Part shown: positions 25,265 to 34,160 of the stretch, one piece after another
How positions within the stretch are numbered: the first letter of the stretch is position 1
Layout of the letters: each line of letters opens with the position of its first letter
Source of the DNA: Streptomyces coeruleorubidus
GTDB taxonomy: Bacteria; Actinomycetota; Actinomycetes; Streptomycetales; Streptomycetaceae
NCBI RefSeq assembly: GCF_008705135.1
Contig: NZ_CP023694.1
Coordinates: 8,903,001 to 8,967,000, forward strand
DNA: 64,000 nt
Direction of reading: 5' to 3'
Program-made: the position numbers and the translations under genes
Notes under the pieces: generated by a model
Told to the model about the DNA's origin: nothing
The model's database searches: none
What the model saw: only the letters and a program-made list of their open reading frames with translations

Positions 25265-26020
25265 TCAGAATGTGCGCTTCAGCAGGTCGAGCAGAGCCGA
25301 CCAGTGCCGCTCGTCGGCCTCTTTGTCGTACGACGCGGTGTCGGCCTGCGTGAAACCGTGGGGCGCGCCGGTGTACACCTCGCACCGGTGGCGGACGCCC
25401 GCCGCGGTCAGGGCCTCCTCCAGGCGCTCGATCTGCTCCTGGGGCAGCGAGGGGTCCTGGTCGGCGTGACCGAAGTACAGCTCGGCGGTGACCCGGCCGG
25501 CCACCAGGTGCGGGCTGTCCGGCGTGCCCGTCGCCAGCCGCCCGCCGTGGAAGCCGGCCGCGGCCGCGACCCGCTCGGGGTAGGTCCCGGCCGTGAGCAG
25601 CGACAGCCGCGCCCCCATGCAGTAGCCGGTCACAGCGACCGGACCGTCGGCCACCGCGGGCGACTCGGCCAGCCGGCGCAGATAGGCACCGGCGTCCCGC
25701 ATCGCCAGTTCGGGCGTCAGGGCCTGCATGACCGGCATGATGCGCTCGAATATCTCCGGCCGCGCACCCGGGTCGATGAACTCGGGCAGATCGAACAGCG
25801 GGGCGCGGCCGTGCCGGTAGAACACGTTGGGCACCAGCACCGTGTAGCCCTCGCCGGCCAGCCGGTCGGCCATCGACCGCAGCCGGGGACGCAGTCCGAA
25901 GGCGTCCATGTAGAGCAGGACCGCCGGGTGGGCGGCTCCGCCGGCGGGGTGGGTCAGATACGCGTCGGCGGTGCCGTCCTCGGTGGTGATGTCGACAGCG
26001 GTTCCCTGTACGGCGGTCAT
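25265..26020 (-). CDS. Dienelactone hydrolase family protein
   Basis: 251 aa alpha/beta hydrolase. The catalytic nucleophile is Cys134 in VTGYCMGARLS, the Asp lies in YFGHADQDPS and the His in TGAPHGFTQ. VLLYMDAFGLRPRLRSMADRLAGEGYTVLVPNVFYRHG is the normal N-terminal block. Family members hydrolyse dienelactone in chlorocatechol degradation, but many are general carboxylesterases; no catabolic genes are adjacent. ATG 26020 is used, since the part upstream lacks coding character. Confidence 0.88.
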   Translation of the reverse strand: MTAVQGTAVDITTEDGTADAYLTHPAGGAAHPAVLLYMDAFGLRPRLRSMADRLAGEGYTVLVPNVFYRHGRAPLFDLPEFIDPGARPEIFERIMPVMQALTPELAMRDAGAYLRRLAESPAVADGPVAVTGYCMGARLSLLTAGTYPERVAAAAGFHGGRLATGTPDSPHLVAGRVTAELYFGHADQDPSLPQEQIERLEEALTAAGVRHRCEVYTGAPHGFTQADTASYDKEADERHWSALLDLLKRTF

Positions 26021-26171
26021 GGCTGTGCTGCCTCTCTGCGGGGTTTCGGCCAGGAACCCGTCCACGTGACCGGGCGGATCCGGATCACGGGCATCGTGAC
26101 ACGCCGCTTCCCGGGGCATTTCGCCCACCCCCCGCAGGCGGTGCGACCGTGAACGCCCCTTGGCGCGCCCT

Positions 26172-26792
26172 TTACTCGAACCGTGTCGTGTCGCCCGCGC
26201 CGTGCCGCACGATCTCGGCCTCACCGCCGGAGAAGTCGATCACCGTCGTCGGCTCGGTGCCGCAGTCACCGGAGTCGACCACCCCGTCCAGCACATGGTC
26301 GAGCAGGTCCTTGATCTCCCAGCCCTGCGTCATCGGCTCCTCCTCGCCGGGCAGCAGCAGGGTGCTGGACAGCAGCGGCTCACCGAGCTCGGCGAGCAGG
26401 GCCTGGGTGACGACGTGGTCGGGGATCCGCACACCGACCGTCTTCTTCTTGGGGTGCTGGAGCATGCGCGGCACCTCCTTCGTCGCGGGCAGGATGAACG
26501 TGTAGCTGCCGGGCGTCGACGCCTTGATCGCGCGGAACACGTCGTTGTCGATCCGCACGAACTGGCCGAGCTGCGCGAAGTCCTGGCACACCAGGGTGAA
26601 GTGGTGCCGGTCGTCCAGCTTGCGGATCGTCCGGATCCGCTCGATGCCGTCCCGGCTGCCCAGGCGGCAGCCCAGTGCGTAACAGGAGTCCGTGGGGTAG
26701 GCGACAAGAGCGTCCGCACGGATGCTGTCGGCGATCTGGCCGATGGTGCGGGGCTGGGGATTGTCGGGGTGCACGTCGTAGTACTTCGCCAT
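26172..26792 (-). CDS. Sua5/YciO/YrdC-family protein (YciO-type L-threonylcarbamoyladenylate synthase)
   Basis: 206 aa. The nucleotide/threonine-binding core reads LVAYPTDSCYALGCRLGS, RKLDDRHHFTLVCQD, PGSYTFILPATKEVPRML and TVGVRIPDHVVTQALL. It resembles E. coli YciO, a paralog of TsaC whose contribution to tRNA t6A is weaker and whose true role is debated. The KKK in HPKKKTVG is typical. Start ATG 26792 gives full-length homology. Divergent from the PucR-like regulator. Confidence 0.88.
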   Translation of the reverse strand: MAKYYDVHPDNPQPRTIGQIADSIRADALVAYPTDSCYALGCRLGSRDGIERIRTIRKLDDRHHFTLVCQDFAQLGQFVRIDNDVFRAIKASTPGSYTFILPATKEVPRMLQHPKKKTVGVRIPDHVVTQALLAELGEPLLSSTLLLPGEEEPMTQGWEIKDLLDHVLDGVVDSGDCGTEPTTVIDFSGGEAEIVRHGAGDTTRFE

Positions 26793-26871
26793 CCGTCGAG
26801 CTTATGCCGCCCGCGGGGTGCGGGCGGCGCAGGGTGGGGTGTCGGGCCTGCGGGCGGGCGCCGGGGCGCGT

Positions 26872-26884
26872 TCACCCGGGGTGA
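26872..26884. promoter_or_regulatory. TCACCC-G-GGGTGA inverted repeat
   Basis: A perfect 6-bp inverted repeat around one G in the 166-base divergent region, 75 bases upstream of the PucR-like gene. A plausible operator for that regulator, not demonstrated. Confidence 0.3.
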
Positions 26885-26958
26885 GAGCGCGGGACGGGTG
26901 AGGTAACGTCCCCGACCGGTGCGCCGGAGGCGGTGCGAGGAGCGAGGGGAAGGCCCAG

Positions 26959-28452
26959 GTGGCTGGCCGAGAGGACGGGAACCGGCAGCGGGAGACGCAG
27001 GCCGGGCAGGGTCCGGCGTGGGCGGAGGAACTGCTCGAGCACCTGCGCCCGGCGGGGCGGGACGTGCGCAGGGTCGTGGGCTGGCTCTCCGGTGCCGTGC
27101 GCGGGTCCGTGGCCCTTCAGGACGCCGCCGGGAACCTCATGGCCGGAACCCGGATCCCGCTGGACGAGGACCTCGTCACGGACATCACGGCCGGCCGGAT
27201 CGCCTCCGCCGCCTGGCAGAGCCGGGAACGTCATCTGCGCCTGGTCAGGGTGGAGCACCCGTCCCACACCTGCGTCCTGGCCGTCTCCCGCGAGACCCCC
27301 TTCGACCGCCGGGCCGCCGACGTCGTCACGCACACCGCCCAGGTGATCGAGCTCCTGCTGACCGCGCGCGAGTCGACGGCCGCCGGACACCGGCTCCGGC
27401 GGGCCACCTCCGACCTGCGCCTGGCGATCCTGCAACTGCTGATGGTCGAGGACACCATCGCCGCCCGCCGCGTCGCCGCCGGACTCTGGCCCGGACTGCT
27501 CGACGCCGACACGGCGTGCGTGTACGTCGTCGAGTCCGACCCCGCCGTACGCGACCGGATCGCCGAGGAGTGCCTGGACAGCACCAGGGAGGACGCCCTG
27601 GTCGTGCGCTGCCCGGCCATGGACGGCCACGTGATCGTCGTCAGTCCCCGCGAAACCGCCGGCGAGGCCCTGCGGTCACTGGTCGGCCGGCACCCGGACA
27701 TCTTCCTCGGCGGCAGCGTCCGGCAGAGCCTCGCCCGGACCGCCACCGCCTACGGACAGGCCGTCAGCGCCCTCGCCGTCGCCCACTTCCGGCCCGACAA
27801 GACCGCGGTCTACGCCGAGCGCACCCACCCCGAACGCCTCATGGACCCGCAGGCGCTGCGCGCCTGGACCGCCCGGGTGCTGCGCCCGCTCGACACCCTG
27901 CCGCACCACACCCGCGCCGAACTCCTCGCCACCACCCGCCTCGGCCTGGAATTCACCGCTGTCAACGCCGCCAAGGTCCTCGGCGTCAGCCGCAACACCG
28001 TCCGCGCCCGCATGGAACGCGTGGAGGCCCTGCTCGGCACCGACTTCGCCGACCTCACCGTCCGGACCGTGGTCCACCTGGCGCTCAACACCCAGATCGG
28101 CCTGATCGACGCCCAGTTCACCGACGCCACCGCGGACTCCACGCTCCGGCTCTCCGACCTGCTGTCCGGGCCCGCCGTACGCACCTGGGCCCAGCACCTG
28201 CTGGGCCGGCTGGACGCGGACGCCAGGAACCCGCGGCGGACGCTGCGCACCTGGATCGCCGCCGGCGGCAACGCCGAACGGGCCGCGCAGGCCCTGGGCA
28301 TGCACGCGCAGACCGTGCGCGAGCACGTCCGCAGCGCCGAACCCGTCCTGGAACGCCAGCTCCTCGCCGCGGGCACCGACCTGTACGAGGTCGTGCTGGC
28401 GCACCTGGCCGTCGGCGACCTCGACCTGCCGGTTCTCCACCGCCACGACTGA
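26959..28452 (+). CDS. PucR-like helix-turn-helix regulator
   Basis: 497 aa. Two helix-turn-helix segments of the PucR C-terminal type are visible: LEFTAVNAAKVLGVSRNTVRARMERVEALL at about 330-360 and a second, RTWIAAGGNAERAAQALGMHAQTVREHVRS, near 430-460, so the output module is duplicated. The first 300 residues form a GAF/CdaR-like sensory region (GSVALQDAAGNLMAGTRIPL). GTG 26959 has GGGGAAGG eight bases upstream. It is tail-to-tail with the conservon P450s, an arrangement suggesting but not proving regulation of that locus. Confidence 0.83.
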   Translation: MAGREDGNRQRETQAGQGPAWAEELLEHLRPAGRDVRRVVGWLSGAVRGSVALQDAAGNLMAGTRIPLDEDLVTDITAGRIASAAWQSRERHLRLVRVEHPSHTCVLAVSRETPFDRRAADVVTHTAQVIELLLTARESTAAGHRLRRATSDLRLAILQLLMVEDTIAARRVAAGLWPGLLDADTACVYVVESDPAVRDRIAEECLDSTREDALVVRCPAMDGHVIVVSPRETAGEALRSLVGRHPDIFLGGSVRQSLARTATAYGQAVSALAVAHFRPDKTAVYAERTHPERLMDPQALRAWTARVLRPLDTLPHHTRAELLATTRLGLEFTAVNAAKVLGVSRNTVRARMERVEALLGTDFADLTVRTVVHLALNTQIGLIDAQFTDATADSTLRLSDLLSGPAVRTWAQHLLGRLDADARNPRRTLRTWIAAGGNAERAAQALGMHAQTVREHVRSAEPVLERQLLAAGTDLYEVVLAHLAVGDLDLPVLHRHD

Positions 28453-28476
28453 CCGGTTTGCCTCGGAGGCAACCGG
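28453..28476 (+). terminator. Hairpin right after the PucR-like gene
   Basis: CCGGTTTGCCT and AGGCAACCGG flank CGG, giving a 10-bp stem with one bulged T that starts at the base after the stop codon. No T tract follows. Probably a terminator, possibly working in both directions since the P450 operon converges. The rest of the 230-base gap to 28683 holds nothing I recognise. Confidence 0.5.
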
Positions 28477-28682
28477 CCGGTCAGGTCGGGGCGGGACGAA
28501 ACAGGGCTATCCGGACTCAGCTGTGCACGGGTGAGCCCTGTTGAGCACGCAACGGGCATCGACGCGATTCACAACGCCTCCGCCGTTCACGTAGCTTCAA
28601 CGAGCCGCGGGGGCTCGACCGGAACGGGGGACCGGTCGCGCTCCCGCGAGCTGCCCCGCGGGGCGGCGTCTGTCCGGTGGCC

Positions 28683-29909
28683 TCAGCCCCGCAGCCGCAC
28701 CGGGATCTCCTGCCAGCCGAAGGCGATGAAGGACGGCACCTGCCGCAGGCCCTCGTCACCGGTGGCCAGGCTCAGGCCGGGGAACCGGTCGAACAGCGCC
28801 GGCAGCGCGGTCAGCGCCTCCAGACGGGCCAGGGGCGCCCCGATGCAGCGGTGGACCCCGATCCCGAACGCCAGATGGTCGTCGGCGGCGCGGGTGGCGT
28901 CGAAGACGCCGGCGTCCGGCCCGTAGTGCTCGGGGTCGAGCCCCGCGGCGGCGTACGTCGTGAGGATGGCGTCACCGGCCGGGATCGTGATGCCGCCGAC
29001 GGTGAGGTCGCTGACGGCGAACCGGAGCGGCAGCGAGGCGATCGACGGGTGCGCGCGCAGCGTCTCGTCGACGACGGCGTCCCAGCCGATCTCCCCGGAC
29101 CGTACGGCGGCGAGCTGCTCGGGGCGGCGGAGCAGGGCGACGGCCGCGTTGCCGATCAGGTTGACGGTGGTCTCGAAGCCGGCCCCGATGACCAGCAGCA
29201 GCGTGTACAGCAGCTCCTCGTCGCTGAGCCGGTCGCCGTCCTCGTCCCGGACCCGGATGAGCTCGGTGGTCATGTCGTCACCGGGGTGCGCGGTCTTGTG
29301 CGCGATCAGCGCGGGCAGCACCGTGCCGATCTGCCGCTGCACGGACGCCGCGTGCTCCGGGCTCGGGTCGGTGGTGTCCATGAGGGCCGCGATCATCCGG
29401 GCGGTGTCCCCGCGTAACTCGTCGGGGACACCGAACAGTTCGCAGATGATCCGCATCGGCAGCGGATGGGCGAACCCCTCCTTGATGTCCACGACCTCGC
29501 CGTCGGCCGCGTCGAGCGAGTCCAGCAGCTCCGCGGTGATCGCCTCCACCCGGGGCCGCAGCGCCTCGGTGCGCCGGTGCGTGAAGCTGGGCGCCACCAG
29601 CTTGCGCAGCCGCGTGTGGTCCGCGCCGTAGGTGGAGAGCATGTTGACCACGCCTACCCAGCTCACGATCCAGCCCCAGGACGGGTGCTCGCCGATCTCG
29701 GGCCACAGCCGCCAGTGCAGCCGCGGGTCCTTGCTGACCCGCGGGTCGAGGATGAGTTCCTTCAGCGTGTCGTAGCGCGTGGGCGCCCAGGCGGGGATGC
29801 CGCCGGGCAGCTCCACGGGCACGATCGGGCCGAGGGTGCGCAGCCGGGCGATCTCGCCCGCGATGTCCGCGCCGGACGGGTCGAGTGCGATGCGGTCGGT
29901 CACGGTCAC
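28683..29909 (-). CDS. Cytochrome P450 (CYP154-like), last gene of the conservon, contains a TTA codon
   Basis: 408 aa soluble haem monooxygenase. I-helix AGFETT (243-248), K-helix ExxR as E282-T-L-R285, and the haem loop AFGIGVHRCIGAPLAR with ligand Cys355 are all canonical. Codon 165 (29415-29417) is TTA, so synthesis probably depends on bldA. GTG 29909 has AGGAGG six bases upstream and overlaps the CYP157-like stop by four bases. CYP154/CYP157 pairs are known companions of Streptomyces conservons; the substrate here is unknown. Redox partners are not in the window. Confidence 0.9.
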   Translation of the reverse strand: MTVTDRIALDPSGADIAGEIARLRTLGPIVPVELPGGIPAWAPTRYDTLKELILDPRVSKDPRLHWRLWPEIGEHPSWGWIVSWVGVVNMLSTYGADHTRLRKLVAPSFTHRRTEALRPRVEAITAELLDSLDAADGEVVDIKEGFAHPLPMRIICELFGVPDELRGDTARMIAALMDTTDPSPEHAASVQRQIGTVLPALIAHKTAHPGDDMTTELIRVRDEDGDRLSDEELLYTLLLVIGAGFETTVNLIGNAAVALLRRPEQLAAVRSGEIGWDAVVDETLRAHPSIASLPLRFAVSDLTVGGITIPAGDAILTTYAAAGLDPEHYGPDAGVFDATRAADDHLAFGIGVHRCIGAPLARLEALTALPALFDRFPGLSLATGDEGLRQVPSFIAFGWQEIPVRLRG

Positions 29910-31144
29910 GGTCGTCCTCCTGGCTGATCGGGGGAGCGGGGAGTGAAACGGACGGGCAGCGCCGTCAGCGAGCGGTGGAACGGGCCGGGCCGCCAGGTGA
30001 GACGCTCGCGGGGCAGCACGGGTTCCAGGTCGGGCAGCCACTGGGTGAGCCGTTCGATCGCCTCCGTGGCGATGAGCAGGGTGTGCTGCTTGACCGGGCA
30101 GGCGTGCGGGCCCGCCGACCAGGACAGGTGGGAGGCGTCGCCCGGGTGCCGGTCCGCGCCGCGCTCCTGCTCGGTGGCCTGCGCCAGCGCCCCGTACGAG
30201 ATCACCACCGGCACCGCGGCCCTGATCCACACTCCGTGGAAGGTGACGGGCGTGCGGGCGTAGTGGATGCCGTAGTTGGCGAGCGGCGTCTCGTGGTGCA
30301 GCACCTCCAGCACCGCGTCCGTCACCGGCCGGGCGCCGCTGGTGAGCGTCGAGTAGAACGCCGGGTTGCCGAGGATCCTGGACAGCGCGTTGGACACCAG
30401 GTTGGCCGTCGGCTCGTGGCCGGCGCCGAGCGTGAGGAACACCTGCCAGGTGACCTCCTCGGGGGTCAGCCCCGCCGGATGGTCCAGCAGCCAGCTCGGC
30501 AGGTCGTCGCCGCGCCGCTCGGTCTTGGCCGCGATCAGCTCCAGCACGTACCCGCCGAACTCCGCCTCGCCCTGCGCCGCCTGCGCGCCGCCCTCGATCA
30601 GCTTGCCGAGCGCGGCGTCGAGCCGGTCGCTCGCGCTGTCCGGCAACCCGAACAAACTGTTGAACACCAGCGCCATCAGCGGCCGGGTGAACTCGCCGAC
30701 CAGGTCGGCCTCGCCCCGCGGTCCGATCCGGCTCACCAGCAGGTGCACCGCCCGGTGCACCCGGGCCCGCAGGTCGTGCGGCTCCACCAGGTCGAAGGCG
30801 TCGATCAGCGTGGTGCGGTAGCGGATGTGGGCGGCACCGTCGGCGAACAGGGTGTTGGGCCGCCAGCGCATCATCCCGAGGACGGGGGAGTCGTCGGGGA
30901 CGGTGGCCTGCCAGGGCCGGGGATCGTGCGAGAACGTCTTCGTGTCGTGCAGCAGGTCCAGCGCCGCCCGCCGGTCCGTGACGACGTACGCCGGCACACC
31001 GGGCGCGAGTTCCGCCCAGCCGACCGGGCCCTGGGCGCGCAGGGCGGCGTAGTACGGACGGGGATCGCGGGCGAAGCCGTCCTCCCACAGGCGGACGGGC
31101 GCCGCGAGGGAGAAGGCCTGCTCGGCAGGGGACGGGTGGGTCAC
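29906..31144 (-). CDS. CYP157-like cytochrome P450 lacking the ExxR motif
   Basis: 412 aa. The K-helix, normally ExxR, reads E280-V-L-H283 (AVLEVLHHETPLANYG), so the arginine is replaced. The haem loop is HLSWSAGPHACPVK, with ligand Cys349 kept but Phe replaced by Trp. The I-helix reads AGHEPT (241-246). These are the features described for the CYP157 family, the family known for missing ExxR. Start GTG 31144 overlaps the GTPase stop by four bases. It may be a structural or regulatory partner to the adjacent P450 rather than an ordinary oxygenase. Confidence 0.88.
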   Translation of the reverse strand: MTHPSPAEQAFSLAAPVRLWEDGFARDPRPYYAALRAQGPVGWAELAPGVPAYVVTDRRAALDLLHDTKTFSHDPRPWQATVPDDSPVLGMMRWRPNTLFADGAAHIRYRTTLIDAFDLVEPHDLRARVHRAVHLLVSRIGPRGEADLVGEFTRPLMALVFNSLFGLPDSASDRLDAALGKLIEGGAQAAQGEAEFGGYVLELIAAKTERRGDDLPSWLLDHPAGLTPEEVTWQVFLTLGAGHEPTANLVSNALSRILGNPAFYSTLTSGARPVTDAVLEVLHHETPLANYGIHYARTPVTFHGVWIRAAVPVVISYGALAQATEQERGADRHPGDASHLSWSAGPHACPVKQHTLLIATEAIERLTQWLPDLEPVLPRERLTWRPGPFHRSLTALPVRFTPRSPDQPGGRP

Positions 31145-31764
31145 CGGTGCTCCGCGGGTCGGTCGATCAGGTGCTGGACGAGGGCGAGCAGGGAGTCGAT
31201 CGAGGAGTCCGCCTCGCGCGCGTCGCAGGTCACCATCGGGGTCGTCGGTTCCAGGTCCAGGGCGGCGCGCAACTGCTCGGGCGTGTGGTGCCGGGGGGCG
31301 TCCGGGAAGGTGTTGAAGGCGACCGCGTACGGCAGCCCGGTCTCCTCCACCAGCCCGAGCACGTCGAACGAGGCGTCGATCCGGCGGGCGTCGACCAGCA
31401 CGAGCGCGCCGAGCGCCCCGTGGGCGATGTCGTCCCACAGCGACCGGAACCGCTCCTGCCCGGGCGTGCCGAACAGGTACAGCACGATCCCGCCCGGCAG
31501 GCTGATCCGGCCGAAGTCGATGGCGACCGTGGTGGTCGACTTGTCCCGGACCCCGGCGAGATCGTCGACCTGCGCGGACGGCTCGGTGAGCTGCTCCTCC
31601 GTGTGCAGCGGGCGGATCTCCGAGACGGAGTCGATCAGGGTGGTCTTGCCCACCCCGAAAGGCCCCGTGACCAGGATCTTCACCAGGTCGTGGGCGGTGT
31701 CCGGGAGATGGATGCCACCACCGCCGGCGGTGGTGTCAACGGTGCTTGAGGTCGCGGAGGCCAT
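31141..31764 (-). CDS. cvnD: Conservon GTP-binding protein (CvnD)
   Basis: 207 aa Ras-like GTPase. P-loop GPFGVGKTT (34-42), switch I STTTVAIDFGRI and switch II LFGTPGQERFRSLW are clear. The usual NKxD base-recognition motif is replaced by AFNTFPD, as is normal in this family. In Cvn systems it works with a histidine-kinase-like CvnA, a roadblock CvnB and a DUF742 CvnC as a membrane-associated switch resembling eukaryotic G-protein signalling. ATG 31764 lies inside the end of cvnC (29-base overlap). Confidence 0.92.
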   Translation of the reverse strand: MASATSSTVDTTAGGGGIHLPDTAHDLVKILVTGPFGVGKTTLIDSVSEIRPLHTEEQLTEPSAQVDDLAGVRDKSTTTVAIDFGRISLPGGIVLYLFGTPGQERFRSLWDDIAHGALGALVLVDARRIDASFDVLGLVEETGLPYAVAFNTFPDAPRHHTPEQLRAALDLEPTTPMVTCDAREADSSIDSLLALVQHLIDRPAEHR

Positions 31765-32098
31765 CGGCCACTCTCTTCAGCAGGTCGGGGTCGAAGCGCC
31801 GGGCGGGCGGGATCGGCGCGCGGGCCAGCACCAGGTCACGGTCGATGAGGTCGTCGGCCAGCACCAGCACGGCGGAGACGGGCAGCCGCAGCAGGGCCGC
31901 GGCCTCCACCACCGTCAGCGACCCGTACTCCAGCTCCTCCAGCAGGGCCGCCTGCGCGGCGGGCAGATCGGCGGGAGCCGGCTCGCCGCTGCCGGTGAGA
32001 ACCGACAGCCGCTCCAGATGGGCACGGCTGGGCCGGGCCACCCCGCCGGTCGACAGATACGCGGGAACCAGGGGACGGCCGCCTCGGCGGCCGGTCAT
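31736..32098 (-). CDS. cvnC: Conservon DUF742 protein (CvnC)
   Basis: 120 aa. The winged-helix DUF742 core reads LEELEYGSLTVVEAAALLRLPVSAVLVLADDLIDRDLV, preceded by GRPLVPAYLSTGG and ended by DPDLLKRVADGLRDL, all typical of CvnC. ATG 32098 overlaps the cvnB stop by four bases. The exact biochemical role of CvnC is unsettled; it is thought to bridge the roadblock protein and the GTPase. Confidence 0.92.
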   Translation of the reverse strand: MTGRRGGRPLVPAYLSTGGVARPSRAHLERLSVLTGSGEPAPADLPAAQAALLEELEYGSLTVVEAAALLRLPVSAVLVLADDLIDRDLVLARAPIPPARRFDPDLLKRVADGLRDLKHR

Positions 32099-32517
32099 GC
32101 CGGCGTGTCGCCGTCGGCACCTCGGGGCCCGGCGGCCATCGCCTTCTCGCCCAGCCGCGCGACCTGCGAGTGCACCCGGTGCGCGAGCAGGTCCAAGCGC
32201 ACCTCGGGATCGCCGTACGCGGCCACACAGGTGCCGTGGTCCGTCGGCACGATGAGCACGTAGCCGTGGTCCGACTCGATGACGACCTGCCGGATGTCGG
32301 CTCGGTCGGTGTCGGCGAACGCCGCCGCCGCGGTACGGCAGGCGCCCTGCACGGTGCTGGTGATGGCGGCGACCCGCTCGGCCGACGGCTGCGACAGCGC
32401 GTCGGTGTAGCCCGTCACGAACCCGTCCCGGGTGAGCAGGACGGCGGCCACGACGTGCGGCACCTCCAGGACCGGTTCGAGCACCCAGGCCGTGTCCCCC
32501 GTTGCGCGGCTGGTCAT
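32095..32517 (-). CDS. cvnB: Conservon roadblock/LC7 protein (CvnB)
   Basis: 140 aa. VPHVVAAVLLTRDGFVTGYTDALSQPSAERVAAITSTV and QVVIESDHGYVLIVPTDHGTCVAAYGDPEVRL give the roadblock/LC7 fold, a dimeric regulator of small GTPases (similar to MglB). Start and stop overlap both neighbours by four bases. It likely stimulates or scaffolds CvnD. Confidence 0.93.
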   Translation of the reverse strand: MTSRATGDTAWVLEPVLEVPHVVAAVLLTRDGFVTGYTDALSQPSAERVAAITSTVQGACRTAAAAFADTDRADIRQVVIESDHGYVLIVPTDHGTCVAAYGDPEVRLDLLAHRVHSQVARLGEKAMAAGPRGADGDTPA

Positions 32518-34160
32518 CGAGCCGTTCCCCCTTCGTGGTCGTTCCGGTCTCGGCCGGTGTCGTCGGTCGCTCCGTCGGCCGTGGTCGCGGCCGGGGCATC
32601 ATCAGGTACGGCTGGAACGGCGCCGGTGTTCGGCCGGGCGGCGAAACGTGCGGCAGCCGTGCCGGACTGAAGGGCGCCGAGGGCGGCGGCGGACTCCTCG
32701 GGGCGCCGTGGCCGGCGCTGCGGTGCGGGTGCGGGTTCGGAGGCCGGGGTGTTCGGCAGGGGCGTGGCCCGGCTGCGGCGACGCCGCTGGGGAAGGCCGC
32801 CGCTGTCACGGGGGCCGTGGTGGCCGGGGGCCGGGGTGGAGGCCTGGTCGTCCTGGTCCGTGCCGTAGCCGTGATCGTCGGACGGGGTGGGACGGGTGGC
32901 GGTGGTGGTGGACGGCTGCTCGGGCTTCCGGGACGCGGTGTCCGCGGCCGGCTCGGCTTCATGGGCCGGGCCGGGAGGGGCGGAAGCGGCGGCAGGGGTG
33001 GCTTGGGCGGAGGCGTCCGGCTCGGCACCGTGCGACGAGGCGCCACTCGGGGAGGAGGCAGCACCGCCCGCCGTCTCTCGCTCCGCCCTGCGCGTCGAAC
33101 GCGGGGCGCTGGCCGCCGGGGGCAGTTCGGCGGGATCGATGCGGGTCAGCAGGTGGCTGTCGACCCGCAGCACCGCCCGCACACCGCCGTACGGGGACGG
33201 GGAGGACAGGTCCACGCTCAGATCGAACTGCCGGGTGAGCCGGCCGATGGCAGCGAGTCCCATGCGCGGCGGGTCGCCGAGCTCGGTGAGCAGGATCGGT
33301 TCGGAGCCGGCCACCAACCACTGGGCACGGGCCCGTTCGTCCTGCGTCATGCCCAGCCCGGCGTCGTCCACGGTGACGCAGACACCGTGGTGGACGTCCT
33401 CCAGGTTGACCACGACGTCGGTGTCGGGCGCCGAGTGGCGCAGCGCGTTGTCGAGGAGCTCGGCGACGATGATGGCGACCGGCTCGACCGCGTGGGACAC
33501 CAGGGCGGTGCCCGCCGCCAGGTGGTTGTGGACCCGGACGCGCCGGTAGCCGGCGAGCCGGGCCTGACCGCCCGTCACCGCGTCCACGAGGTGGGACTCC
33601 TCCCGGGCCAGTCCCACCCAGGCCCCGCACACCACCGCGGCGATCTGCGCGCGCCGCAGCGACTGCTCGTTCTCGTGGTCCAGCTCGAACAGGGTCTGCG
33701 CCAACTCGGGGTCGTCGTACCGCTGTTGCAGACCGCGCAGGGCGTCCTGCAACCGGTACAGCGCCGCCTGGATCTCCCGCGTGGCGCCGCGCATCCCGGC
33801 CTGCGCGGCGGCGTCGATCCTGGTGCGCTGCGCGGCGAGTTCGGCGTGCAGCCCCTTCAGCACCTGCTCCAGCGCCAGGCCCAGGGGCGAACCGGCGAGC
33901 TGCGGGTTGAGCGGACCGGGCACGGTGACGTGCGGATGGGCCGCCTGCCGGGCCGCGGCGGGCACACGCCGCGCCGCCAGGTGCTCGACCTCGGCCGTGA
34001 ACGTCCGCGAGGTGCCGTCGAGTTGCGCCCTCAGTGCGGCCGTCTTGGCACGCTGCGCGGCCAGTTGCCGTCGTGAGCGAAGCCACCCGCCGCCGAGGGC
34101 GAACGCGGACAGTGTGCCGACGGCGAGACCGCCGACGACCAGGTCCGGTATTTCGATCAT
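32514..34160 (-). CDS. cvnA: Conservon membrane sensor with HATPase domain (CvnA)
   Basis: 548 aa. One membrane helix at about 8-27 (VVGGLAVGTLSAFALGGGWL), a coiled region to about 180, and a histidine-kinase-type ATPase domain at about 190-345 (IIVAELLDNALRHSAPD, VTVDDAGLGM, MGLAAIGRLTRQFDLSVDL). The phosphoacceptor His of normal kinases is not obvious. The last 190 residues are low-complexity Pro/Ala/Ser/Arg sequence. ATG 34160 was chosen at the start of the membrane helix; ribosome site is weak. First gene of the six-gene conservon-P450 operon. Confidence 0.9.
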   Translation of the reverse strand: MIEIPDLVVGGLAVGTLSAFALGGGWLRSRRQLAAQRAKTAALRAQLDGTSRTFTAEVEHLAARRVPAAARQAAHPHVTVPGPLNPQLAGSPLGLALEQVLKGLHAELAAQRTRIDAAAQAGMRGATREIQAALYRLQDALRGLQQRYDDPELAQTLFELDHENEQSLRRAQIAAVVCGAWVGLAREESHLVDAVTGGQARLAGYRRVRVHNHLAAGTALVSHAVEPVAIIVAELLDNALRHSAPDTDVVVNLEDVHHGVCVTVDDAGLGMTQDERARAQWLVAGSEPILLTELGDPPRMGLAAIGRLTRQFDLSVDLSSPSPYGGVRAVLRVDSHLLTRIDPAELPPAASAPRSTRRAERETAGGAASSPSGASSHGAEPDASAQATPAAASAPPGPAHEAEPAADTASRKPEQPSTTTATRPTPSDDHGYGTDQDDQASTPAPGHHGPRDSGGLPQRRRRSRATPLPNTPASEPAPAPQRRPRRPEESAAALGALQSGTAAARFAARPNTGAVPAVPDDAPAATTADGATDDTGRDRNDHEGGTAR

